64,000 nucleotides of DNA from Diphasiastrum complanatum (lineage: Eukaryota > Streptophyta > Lycopodiopsida > Lycopodiales > Lycopodiaceae): assembly GCA_029204225.1 (NCBI GenBank), contig CM055110.1:20690410-20754409 (forward strand). Reading direction: 5' to 3'. Below, piece after piece: positions 14,317 through 62,807 of the stretch. The position numbers and the translations under genes were made by a program. The notes beneath the pieces are model-generated. The model was given only the letters and a program-made list of their open reading frames with translations. It had not been told where the DNA came from and ran no database searches. Positions within the stretch are counted from its first letter, which is position 1, and each line of letters begins with the position of its first letter.

Positions 14317-15342
14317 TGAAGAAACAAAGTGTTTCTGAATACAAAGCCTTGCTAGCTTACGACCCCTTGCCTGACGAACATGTTCGCGAACTCGAACATC
14401 TGAAGACACAAAATACGAAGAGTTTTGTGAACACGAAAGTCAACGAAGATGAAGACCAATGGTTCGCGAACACGAAGGATCCACGAACGAGATTCCTTTG
14501 CGGTCCAACAAGAGAGAAAGGCAGACGAGGTAAACGAAACCAACGGTGGAAACAAAACCCGTTATGTCCTCATGCTCCTAGGAGTACCACCAGAGATCAC
14601 ACAAGTACCTAGAAGTACAGAGATCTGACCTGATGGCATGACGTCAGCAGATACTTCCTAGGTCGTGGCTAATCTGCCACTCTTGTAATTCTTTGGTTAG
14701 TTGTAGATGCTTAATCACTCTAATCTTAGATTTGCACAGAGAGACCGTACTTATTGAATTATACTCGACACATATCAGAACAAGATACATAGAGTGTAAC
14801 TTAGAGAAGAAAGAACAAGAAGAAGTTTGATGCTAGTAAGCAATCAAGACGAACACAGACAGAAGCTTCGCTTGCGTGCGAGAAGATAATTCTGTCTAGG
14901 ATCAAAAGATCCAATTGTCTGCTAGTGAAACGAGACTACTACTCGTGAGAGAGCCGTGCTTCTCTCACGCTAACACACTGCGTGGATTTGCATGCAGTGC
15001 CCTGAAGAAATAAGAGAAAATCAATACAAGTCATTTTTCTGGTTGTGTTTGATCTTGGATATCGAATCCTTATGCTGTTTATTTTAATATGTTTGAGTTT
15101 TTCTTGTCCCCTTTGAATTCCGCACCTTGGTTGAAATGAAGTCGAATGCTATATTAATTTTATGAACGTAGATCAGTAGTACCTGACTACCCCCTGGAGG
15201 ATTGTAGGAGTGTTTCAGCTGGCAGTGCCCAGCGAACGCATCTGAACTCCATCCGAATCTCGAAAGAGAGTCGCGAATGTTTCGTGAATTTTCTTCTCAC
15301 GATTCTCATCATTCGTATCGGGGCACCGCTTGACTCCCAACA
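14317..15342 (+). repeat. 3' LTR of the copia element
   Basis: Partner of the 5' LTR, starting TGAAGAAACAAAG and ending CTCCCAACA. Two exact GTTCGCGAAC palindromes survive at 14382-14391 and 14462-14471. The adjacent CCTAC is the right target duplication. Confidence 0.95.
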
Positions 15343-17590
15343 CCTACCTAGCCTCCTAGTGACCTCTCTAAGGAACCTTTTGATCCATTCCACTTTGAGA
15401 ATGGTGGCAAGATGAGTCTATACAGTCAAGTTTTGCTAAACACCTCTATGTGCTACTAGATATGGTGATTTGGAGATTCAAATTTGTGTCTCTTCTCCTT
15501 GCACAAATCTATTCTAGCTACCTCAATTTCCCACGTTGAGTCCATTCGCTACTAATCCACTAATCCACAACCGCTCCATGATTTAGATATCGTTGATGGT
15601 AAGTTCTCGCAAAATATAGTAGCAAATATGGAGAATTATTCACCACTAGCATGGAGGATTAGCTAGAACATGTACTCCAGAAACACTTTAATAATTGGAT
15701 TAGCATAAAACTGATCACAAACTAGATATACATTGGCATGATTGGAGTAGTGCTTGTCATACCAAATCGAAAAGTGTCTCATGCGATGCCATTCGTTCAA
15801 TAGGTCCAACTATAGCCATGAACTGACTTAATTCAACTTAAGTGGCTATAGTTAGCTAGTGATTATAGTTTTAATAGTTATGACAAGGGGCGTAGATGTT
15901 AACGAGATTGAAAGAGTAGCGAAGTAGTTTCATTGCAATAATACCGAATCTTCCACCAGGGCCAAAGAAACAAATAAAATCTTTCAATTTTTGGTTGTAA
16001 AAATTGATCGACCACCCTTTGTGCCTACTTAAGTATGAGTATAACTATAATTGTAGTTTTTGTTGACCATATTATGTCACATGAGTTGGCAGTGTCCCTT
16101 TGCCATGTCTGGAGAACTCAAGTTGGTTTCTTGTACCTGGTTGCATAATCATTTAAGTTGAGTTGCCTATGACAACTCTATCTCATTGGGTCAATAGAAA
16201 GAACCAACCCAATTCAACCAATCGAATGCAAGAGAGATGAAATGCAGAGAAAAAAATCTCACATGGATGGAGAGGAGCAAAGAGACAATGTCTCAGGTGT
16301 GGATGTCATTATTGCCTTGTATCTTCCCACATGTGGTTGGTGTATCATGCTTGAGTTCTTGCTCACTTAGGTTAGATTCTATATGATCCCATGGGTCAAC
16401 GTTACCAAAAGGCATTATTGTCTCCTAAATCTCAATCTAAATGAATGTCAAACAAGTGTTGTTGGTGATGCATAGGAACTATCTAACATGGTGTGGTTTG
16501 ATGCAGTATTTGAACGCCTTGGTGTAATGAGTATTGAGAGGTTGTGAAGGATGATTGCTCACACCCAAAAAATATTTAAGTGTGCTACCCAATGTAATCC
16601 AATGATGATCAGGAAGTGAGGAGGAGGAAGAGTTTAAAAAAGGAAGGAAATGGGTGAACTTGTTCTTCTTATGCTACAAGCTGCCACGCGGTTGCTTCAA
16701 AAAAGCACAGCAAACACTTTACAAATTTGCTCCTCTCCTTTCTTCCTCCTCGCAATCTTTTTCCACTTTCGTTCTTTTGGTGTGATCGATCAACAATCCT
16801 AAGCCCTTGCCCGCCATCATAATACTGAGCCCTAAACCCCCGAAGAAGCTCTCAGATTCTCTTGGAAATACGGAGTGGGATTTGCTTTTTGGCTGCTGTT
16901 GTTGAGTGGGGGCATTTCTTGTGGTTTTGTAGATTGGGTTTTTACTGCTTCTGTTTTGAGAATGGTTGGTGGAATTGTGGGTTGGTATTGCTCTGTTTTG
17001 AGAATTGCAGATGGGATTGAGGTTCACAAATAGTGGGCGTTTTAGAGCTCTGTTAGGTTGATGGGTGTCTTTTACATTCGCTCATGCATGATCAAGCATG
17101 TGACAAATTCATGTTTGTAGATTTATTTTGCTAGTTCTCCAGGCATCTTAGATCAATGCTGCTCTCTTGATTGCCTATGAAGCAGCTTGGAATCTAACCC
17201 AACTGAAAAAATGTGGTCTTCATGCAGCCGTACATTTGGCTGATTCCGTTTTGCTTAGCAAGTTCCCAATCTGCAACCTTATAAACCATAATTTGACGAC
17301 TTCTTTTAACCACGGATGGGAAGTTCTTCAATCCTTGTTCAACAAATTTTTAGACGTTTACATTCCTATAATCCTTAGGCGGAATCTTCAGTTTTTCCTG
17401 CATAATTTGAGATTATTTTTCGCTGGCAGAATGGCAAGTCATGGACAGTGCAGTCGGCGAGTTTGTCTTTACATTTGAAACCCGCCCAACTTTCTGTTGT
17501 ATTTGTATTTGATCGTTTGTGCGTGTGGCAATCCTGCTCTTTTTAGGTAGCTATTGACGATAAGATTGATCACATAGGCGTCCTTGCAAT
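15343..17590. other. Unassigned sequence
   Basis: No protein domain or repeat recognised. The stretch 16720-16870 is pyrimidine-rich on the + strand in the manner of a plant 5' UTR, but no convincing first exon or transit peptide follows. The minus-strand frame at 16719-17027 is Asn/Gln/Ser-rich and looks non-coding. Confidence 0.3.
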
Positions 17591-17628
17591 GAGGCAAGCA
17601 TGGTCAGGTTTACCTTCCTTTGGCGAAA

Positions 17629-17811
17629 AAGGAGGTGACGGCTGAATTGAAAGCAGATGTTTGGAGCTCCAGAGCAAAGGAGTGAGTGCATAAGGTTAAG
17701 ACTATGGATTGAATTTGAGAACAAAAGCTGCTGGAATACGAAGCAAAGATCAAAGGTTACCAGCAAGAAAATGACATGAAGGAGGACACATTGAGTAAAA
17801 GTTGGTAATGA
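17629..17811 (+). pseudogene. Possible decayed coding fragment (coiled-coil-like)
   Basis: One + strand frame reads KEVTAELKADVWSSRAKE, stop, then after two more stops EQKLLEYEAKIKGYQQEND. The heptad-like charged composition resembles a coiled coil, but stops break it and I do not recognise a family. It may be related to the small terminal-exon candidate at 18126. It might equally be chance. Confidence 0.2.
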
Positions 17812-18125
17812 GGATAATTGCTGTCCGTGCATTGGCACATCTTCAAGGCCACTGCCGCTGCGCTAGCCGCATAACCCCTCCTGGTAATTAGTCATATTCA
17901 AAATAGCTCAATCTGGTTTGAAAGTTGTCTTTGGCTTCAGTTAGAAATAACCTCTGTTTCTGGAGAAAATTCTAACTAGATTAAGCATAATGCTGAGATA
18001 TGGGCCTTATCCTCAGATATTATGCTGCAAAATTCAATAGAATACAAAATACTGCTACATTTGGCTATTATCAACAATTGAGAGATTATCCCTCACTTCC
18101 ATATTAAAATGTGTTACGGGTATAG

Positions 18126-18258
18126 AATGCGCATTTCGGAACTGTTTCCGGGTTTCTGCTTCATTCCAGAAGATGACGATTTTTTCTGGCAGGAATTTGA
18201 CAAGGGGGGTTCAAATGAGCTAGGTTTGTGGCAATATTTAGCTTCAAAAATTAAATAG
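18126..18258 (+). other. Candidate small terminal exon of an unknown gene
   Basis: After a 'tatag' acceptor-like AG, a 43-codon frame runs to a TAG at 18256-18258. It is rich in aromatic and acidic residues (RISELFPGFCFIPEDDDFFW, then QEFDKGGSNELGLWQYLASK). Such composition is unusual for random AT-rich DNA and looks like a conserved C-terminus. I do not recognise the family, and no donor-acceptor chain upstream could be confirmed. Confidence 0.3.
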
Positions 18259-19211
18259 CGGCTAAGAACGAACTGAAAACTTCAAAAGAGATTGATCAGT
18301 TAATATGTACAATTTCTTTCACTACATTGATAGCGACTATAATCAATTCCAAAAGGTTTGTTACAAACAATTCCAACAGCTTTGCTACTTTTTCCTTAGC
18401 TTCAATAACAGCAGGATTCATAAGCCAGCACCTCAACAATCTTCTCACTGTCTTCACCTTCTCCTGTTCAGATAGGATCTATGTAATTTCATCTTTCATT
18501 TTAGTTTCCAACATAATATTGAGATACAACTGACTGTCTCCATATTTCAAGAGCATCAGTGCAAACAATTTTGTTCTCATAAATTTCAGACCTCATCTTC
18601 ACATTTTTGAGTTTTCGAGTTGTATATACAATTGCAAGTCGTTCTTGTGAACACACTTCTTTAAGGCTCTAGACTCAAAGATAGTCTTCTGGGGTACCCA
18701 AAAGATTATTCTTTTTGATCTGTCCATTCAAAAGAAACTCCTTTTTTTGTTCTATCATGCGGAGTAGCCATTTTTGACAGTCAACACGAGAAATACAAGC
18801 ACAAAGCTGAAGCCAAGTAAACTTCATAGAATAGCAATGATGAAGGAGCCCCAGTGACAAACCCTCGTGATAATATCGGCTAAAAGGTGCATAGTTAGTC
18901 CTTCAAGTTGGACCCAAGTTTGAGGTGAAACAAAATGTTTCCTTTTTTGTAAATCTGTCTAGAATTTAGAATGATAATATATATCATGATTGAATTATAA
19001 GCATTAAAGTTTCCAAATTCCACATATATTAGGCTTTTCTCGCAACCAAGCATCCGATTCAGAGATTCGAATGCCAAGAAAATATTATTTGGAGATTCAA
19101 AAATTCCAAATTCCAAGAAAATCTGATTTGGAGATTTGAATTGGCCGAGTCAGATTCGAATCAAAATCGCTATTCGATCTGCATCAAATCGCGATTTAGT
19201 GAAACTATATC

Positions 19212-19835
19212 TGTGATTTTGGAAGTCTTCTAATTCATGTTGTTTTTGGTAATGCACGCCTTTTTAGGGACTGACATCTACAACTTTGGGAAATGTTCTT
19301 CAAGAGAAGTCATGGCCTAAATTTGTGCTAGCGCGATTCTCATAACTAAGTAACTGGCTCATTCATAATAGGACAAAGGCTGAGTTTGACTAGATCTAAC
19401 ATGCTAGCTCATCCATCGGTCAAAAGCTTAGCCATGCTCATCTAGACTTGTTTTGAGACTTTGAGAGTAGCATCCAAATGAGTCTTTTGGGACTCTTGAG
19501 CTAGCTCTACAACCATACCTTAATGTGATTTTGGAAGTCCCTTAATTCATGTTGTTTTTGGTAATGCACGCCTTTTTAAGGACTGACATCTACAACTTTG
19601 GGAAATGTTCTTGAAGAGAAGTCTTGGCCTAAATTTGTGCTAGCACGATTCTCATAACTAAGTAACTGGCTCATCCATAATAGGACAAAGGCTGAGTTTG
19701 ACTAGATCTAACATGCTAGCTCATCCATCGGTCAAAAGCTTAGCCATGCTCATCTAGACTTGTTTTGAGACTTTGAGAGTAGCATCCAAATGAGTCTTTT
19801 GGGACTCTTGAGCTAGCTCTACAACCATACCTTAA
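19212..19835. repeat. Tandem duplication, two 312-bp units
   Basis: Unit 1 (19212-19523) and unit 2 (19524-19835) both begin TGTGATTTTGGAAGTC and both pass through 'gtaatgcacgcctttttag', 'aacatgctagctcatccatc' and 'cttttgggactcttgagc'. They differ at only a handful of positions. Eight bases of a third unit (TGTGATTT) follow at 19836. No coding frame spans a unit. Confidence 0.95.
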
Positions 19836-19843
19836 TGTGATTT

Positions 19844-22129
19844 GTCTTCGAAGACTTAAATTTCTAGATGTAAACCTCCTAGATCCAAGCGCATGGGACA
19901 ATTGCCATACACTAGGTTATGAGATCATTCATTGTAAAGCCTGAGGTAATCTCAAGTTCCTTTATTTTTTGATTGCACGTAATTCTTCAAACATTTTTTT
20001 ACAAAAGAATCATGTTTGTGGATAAGAAAATTTGTTAGTAGTGGATACACTCGTTCTCAAGGGTTATGTCTAAGAACACAAAAATTTGCTTAGTTTTACA
20101 CAAGGTTTGAAGTTTTAACATGTAGAAGACTTCTCAATAAGCTTACATGTTATGCTTTTGTAATTAAAAATATAAAAGACTGATAATAACCATTTCAAAA
20201 ATAGTAAGAATAGTTTAGAGAATGGGTGAGTCTTAGTATGAACTCATTCTTTTTTTCCAAATGAAATACACTATTGAAACGGTATGTTATTTTTTATTAA
20301 TGGTGAGTAGCTTTCATGTGGTCTCACAAACATGTGCTAGGGATCATTTTGTGTCAAATTCCATTTTTGAGGTTTGTTAATGCATAGTAGGCCTTACAAG
20401 TCCTTAGGTTTTTGACTATGTGATAATTTTGTTACTATTCGATGCTTTGTTTGCACAAGTCTTTTTAAAGATTTTTTCTTCCATCAATAAATCAATCTTT
20501 TGGCTCAAAATTGTAGAAATTCCATCCATTCTTGATTTGATCTTGTTGTAGATATTACTATTTGTCAAAGCATGAAACTTTTGCACTTTGTAAATCAATG
20601 AGTTGGACATAGAAGTGTTTTGTTGTGGTTGCAGACTTTTTTGACAAGGCGAACACCATTTCAAATCGTAATGTGCACCATATTCATAGGAGCTTTGATT
20701 CTAGCTACTGCAATGCTATTGTGGAGAAAAGATTTTCAATGTATGATCATTTTCTTGCTTTGTCCATTTACATCTTATGCATGTTGTTTTTATTATAGTC
20801 AATCTTCTCTTTTTAGGCATGCTGTTTTGTAGCTTTTGAGTGGGAAAGGCTTGCACTTTCTACTGTGTAGGTGGTTCACAGCAAGCTTGGAACAAAGAAA
20901 GCTAGGATTTAGTCTATGGATTGACTCACATATTGAGCATTTTTGGCCTTGCATGATAGCCTACTAGCTTCAATCACAAGTTTTTTGCTCTTGCAGATAC
21001 TTTCTTGGCTATCGTCGTTTACATAATTCAAAGATTGAGGATCACAAAGCAACAATGGGTTCAAGTACAACATTTCCGTCCATGGGGGGGGAAAATAATT
21101 CACAAGCTTTTAACCATTTGTATCAACCTTTTTTGGTTTTTTTTAGAGCTACAGTCATCATGGCAGAGGTTACCATGCTAAGTATTTGGCATTTTGCGGA
21201 AAAGGACATCAAAGAACGTGCTGAAAAGGTATTTATGAGTGCAACAAGCTTCTATGTATGAGAAAGTACAACTTCAAAGTGGTTTTCAAGAAGTGAGACT
21301 AAATTGTGGTAGTTGATGACTGGATGCTTTATCAATCTTCCATTTAATATGTGGAGCACCTAATTGGCTATATTTTGTTGAAGTATGGAAGTCTTCATAT
21401 TGTATGCTTACAACAATCTAGTAGTATAGAAATTATAAATATATTGAATTATGATTATGTAAAGCTCTATTCTCGAACTTGGGCATCCCTAGAGATATTT
21501 TTGGTTTGAGTTATGTTTCCAAGTCTTGGAGAATCTACTTATATGTGAAGGAAAGTTGAAGACATTAATGGTGATTGTAGGAAAGCATATTTTTATGTGT
21601 TGAGTTGCACATAAAGAGGAGCAATTTGATGTTATGATAAGCTCTTGAAGGAAACAAGGCATGAGTTTCATTTCTATGAGTTTAAGGCTTCAAAATAAGC
21701 TACTTACAGTTAAATGCATTATCTTTTATGTGGCAGCTTAGGAGGAGTCTTATTCGACTCGGGCCCTTTTATATCAAGGTACACCTAATCTTTCAAAGTT
21801 TTATTTGGAGGTACTCATTTATGCAACCCAACAACAACTCATGTCGCTTAGTAGTACCTTGACACTTATAATTTGTCCCCATTCTGATCCACATAAATAA
21901 GACGTGGCTTTTGACTTGCCAACTACTTTCATGAGATATTTCCGATAGGGTGATTACATTTTTATATTGCAATGAAATACTCCATTGAGGGCATGCAGAA
22001 AAGCTAAGGAGCCAAGACAAAAATCTTATAAGGATAGGTCATGTGGGAAATCACATTGTGAGTTGCAAAATCCTAAAGTTTATTAAGGAGAGGAGATCAA
22101 AATTCATGTGAAAAACTCTTATGAGGATT
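19844..22129. other. Unassigned sequence between duplication and gypsy scrap
   Basis: No domain recognised. Short + strand frames at 20620-20832 and 21055-21261 lack family signatures. I looked for the missing ABC1K N-terminal exons (the segment normally preceding LGQALSTR) and did not find them here. Confidence 0.3.
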
Positions 22130-22530
22130 AAAACATGTAAGCATGTTGTTCAGGTGTTCCAAGTAGTGCAACAGCAGTTGGAGGCACAAAATTTGAAGCA
22201 AAGAGAATATTCTAACTGATTCAAAAAGAAATACAAGGAGGGCAATCTCATATGGGTATATCTTAGTAAATAAAAATACCTAAATGGGCACAATAAGTTG
22301 ACATGGCATAAGGTGGGTCCTTGTAAAGTTTACAAGATGATTATGCTTACAAGTTGGAATTACCGCCAAAACTCAAGATTGGCTCAATTTTCAACATTGT
22401 GGATTTGCATGATTATCATGGGAAGAATGTTGGAGAGGATGATGCAGTTGGGCAAGTAAGCACTTGGATGACTGAGGATGAGTTTTAGTTGTACGATGGG
22501 AGAGACCACTTAGAGAATGGATCCTTTTAA
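22130..22530 (+). pseudogene. Ty3/gypsy integrase C-terminal scrap
   Basis: Across two frames the + strand reads REYSN, FKKKYKEGNLIWVYLS, HNKLTWHKVGPCKVYKM, AYKLELPPKLKIGSIFNIV, then DLHDYHGKNVGEDDAVG. This is the integrase C-terminal module of plant gypsy elements ('Y..GdlVwv.l....p.g.y.kl..r..GPfkvl.ki..naY.leLP'). A stop and frameshifts break it, and no LTR was recognised on either side. Confidence 0.65.
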
Positions 22531-22990
22531 AGCTACGAAAGTTTGATGCAAGGGCTTACGAAATTGAATAGAAATGCGAGTTTTGTTAGGTTGGAAAACT
22601 CATAGGAATGTTCATGGTTATTTTGTAGGACAAGTTAGAAAAACTTAACAAAACTCATTCTGTAGAAAGAACAAAGTGTTCATTAGAAAGTGAAAGAATA
22701 TTCCAGCGCAACATGGAACATGGTGCTTGCCACATACGTGGAAAAAACTTGTGAGAAGTGGACAATCTCAGAGTTGTGAATGTAAAGGGAAGCTTAGTTG
22801 GCATGCTTCACAATCTATTGAGGTGATGGCAACGCAATCACCCTCCCTTTTTTGGTGGCAGTCGGTTGATTAGCTTAAACTCCTTGTAAGTAGAGGATCA
22901 AACACTAAAACTCAAGGACTAAGACATGTGTGAGTGAATCAAAGTGTGTACATCAAAGTCACAACCAAGGGAGCAACAAGGGAACAAATG

Positions 22991-23270
22991 AGAGAGAGAA
23001 GAAAGAAAGCTTTATTAATGTCTTTTCCATGTCAAAAGACAAAAAATACATATCAAATGTATGGTGTAGATGGGAGCATATGAAACGTCTCCAAACAATA
23101 AAGAAAAAAAATACAGTGTATGCTAGTGGTAATATAACTCGAATACAATAGTAACTATCTGCAAATATAAGTCCAATGGCAATGGTATAACATCATGTCC
23201 TCAAATCCTGCTGCTACTGAAGAAAGATGTAATGGGGAAAACGCCTGAAGGTAGGTCCAATATGTGTTGT
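22991..23270 (-). mobile_element. LINE 3' end (copy A)
   Basis: Read on the minus strand this is a 3' UTR ending ...CATTAATAAAGCTTTCTTTCTTC(TC)n. It shares with the LINE 3' ends near 30.9, 31.8 and 34.4 kb the block 'gggagcat...gtctcc', then 'acat.tcaa.tgt', a stem-loop (23020-23040, GTCTTTT/AAAAGAC arms), AATAAAG and a TC tail. No ORF2 sequence is attached, so the copy is extremely 5'-truncated. The upper boundary is approximate. Confidence 0.65.
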
Positions 23271-23749
23271 TGACATCATCAAGGAGGTCGTCTCTGAGAT
23301 ACATGGCTCCTCGTGGTATGACATGTGGCTCTATGGGCTACATGAGTCTGGGCAATACGCTGTATCTGGTCTCTATGTCTGGTTGGTACATAGGTTTAGT
23401 TAAGGTAATAAAGAATGTGCTATTTGTACCAGGATTAGCCAAGAACTTGCTTTCAATTGGGGCCATCACTAAACAGAATATGACAATAGTGTTTGATAAA
23501 TCTACCTGTTTAGTAAAGGACAATGAGCATAATCAGAAGATTATTGCCAAAGGATTGCAGGAGGGTGGTCTTTATAGGTTGCATACTACTATCCTGAGTC
23601 AGGAAGCCTATGCTGCAATGAGTGCTGATCAGGATAAGTTATGGAGATATGGCCACTTGAGTTATCAAAGCCTACAAATCCTGAAGACCTACGCAAATTA
23701 CATTTGCAGGGGCGGCTATCTACTTCATAGTGACAGACCATTTTTGTAA
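23264..23749 (+). pseudogene. Ty1/copia pre-integrase fragment
   Basis: An open frame with VKVIKNVLFVPGLAKNLLSI, then MTIVFDKSTCLV, then GGLYRLHT, and DKLWRYGHLSYQSLQIL. This is the linker between protease and integrase, plus the beginning of the HHCC zinc site, of a copia element unrelated to the 9-kb copy. The 'LWH.RLGH' signature reads LWRYGH, losing the first His. Sequence before about 23330 does not match the domain. No LTR is visible nearby. Confidence 0.75.
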
Positions 23750-23980
23750 AGTCATATATTTGTCTTTGGTAGAGCATCCTGTGCTTTATTGTAATAAAGA
23801 AGGATTCAAAGATTTGTTTCAAAACTAGGTTCTCTCCCAAGATTCTTTGCAATCTAATTTTAAGTTTCTTGTATGCATGTAGTTTGTAAATCTTGGAATC
23901 TGCAGAGTATATATGGCAAACTAGGATGTTACTGGCTCAATGCAACTGCACATCTACTTTTGTTTTTGCTTTGTTGACAG

Positions 23981-62301
<38,321 letters not shown>

Positions 62302-62304
62302 GTT

Positions 62305-62306
<2 letters not shown>

Positions 62307-62361
<55 letters not shown>
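62307..62361. repeat. (CT)n microsatellite
   Basis: About 27 CT units on the + strand, starting five bases inside the intron after exon 8. No LINE 3' end borders it. Confidence 0.95.
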
Positions 62362-62362
<1 letters not shown>

Positions 62363-62401
62363 GTGAAGTAGACCTAAAAAGCTTGGTTACATATAGATAT
62401 A

Positions 62402-62403
<2 letters not shown>

Positions 62404-62436
<33 letters not shown>
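62404..62436. repeat. (TA)n microsatellite
   Basis: About 16 TA units just before the hAT end; plausible insertion target. Confidence 0.93.
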
Positions 62437-62438
<2 letters not shown>

Positions 62439-62440
62439 TA

Positions 62441-62522
62441 GGTCCCGCGGTACTGGGTACCGCGGATCCCGGTACCGCGGGACCATACTGGTACCGCGGT
62501 ACCATGATGGTACCGCGGTACC
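62441..62522. repeat. GC-rich palindrome array at the hAT transposon end
   Basis: GGTCCCGCGGTAC at 62441 is the exact reverse complement of the 13 bases ending at 62484, and two perfect 14-bp palindromes GGTACCGCGGTACC follow at 62490-62503 and 62509-62522. Likely terminal/subterminal transposase sites of the hAT element whose gene starts at 62808. The partner end is outside the window. Confidence 0.9.
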
Positions 62523-62807
62523 ACAATATAATAATATATTTATTATTTAATATTTTTTTTAATTTTTTTTTACCTAAACCTACCCGCCCCCCTCGCATTT
62601 CCTCTGAAATTTTTTTGCGCCCTCTCCGCCCTGCCATCGCTGCTGGTTTTTCTTGCCTGCCTTTGATTCCTTGCGTCGCCCATCGCCCACGCAACGCCCT
62701 GCCTTGCATCTGATTTCCTTTGCCCTGCATTCGCCCATTTTCAGCGTCTCTCCAACAGTGAACCCTGCTGTTTTTTTTCCAGCAATCCATCCCTCATTTC
62801 ATCTGCA

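Larger units (their letters stand above)
9006..15342 (+). mobile_element. Ty1/copia LTR retrotransposon, complete but decayed
   Basis: A 6.34-kb element bounded by two LTRs of about 1.03 kb (9006-10032 and 14317-15342), both starting TGAAG and ending CCCAACA. The flanks are TCTAC (9001-9005) and CCTAC (15343-15347), a 5-bp target duplication with one difference. Inside are a tRNA-Met-type primer-binding site, gag with zinc knuckles, protease, integrase, reverse transcriptase and RNase H in copia order (integrase before RT), then a polypurine tract. Several in-frame stops and at least four frameshifts disable it. The LTRs differ by point changes and a few 15-17 bp indels, so the insertion is not recent. 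Confidence 0.95.

Noticed and set aside
16719-17027. Asn/Gln-rich minus-strand frame as a gene
   Set aside because: Composition comes from a pyrimidine-rich + strand; no domain and no start context.
19212-19835. Possible CRISPR or satellite array
   Set aside because: Only two long units without spacers; a simple tandem duplication.
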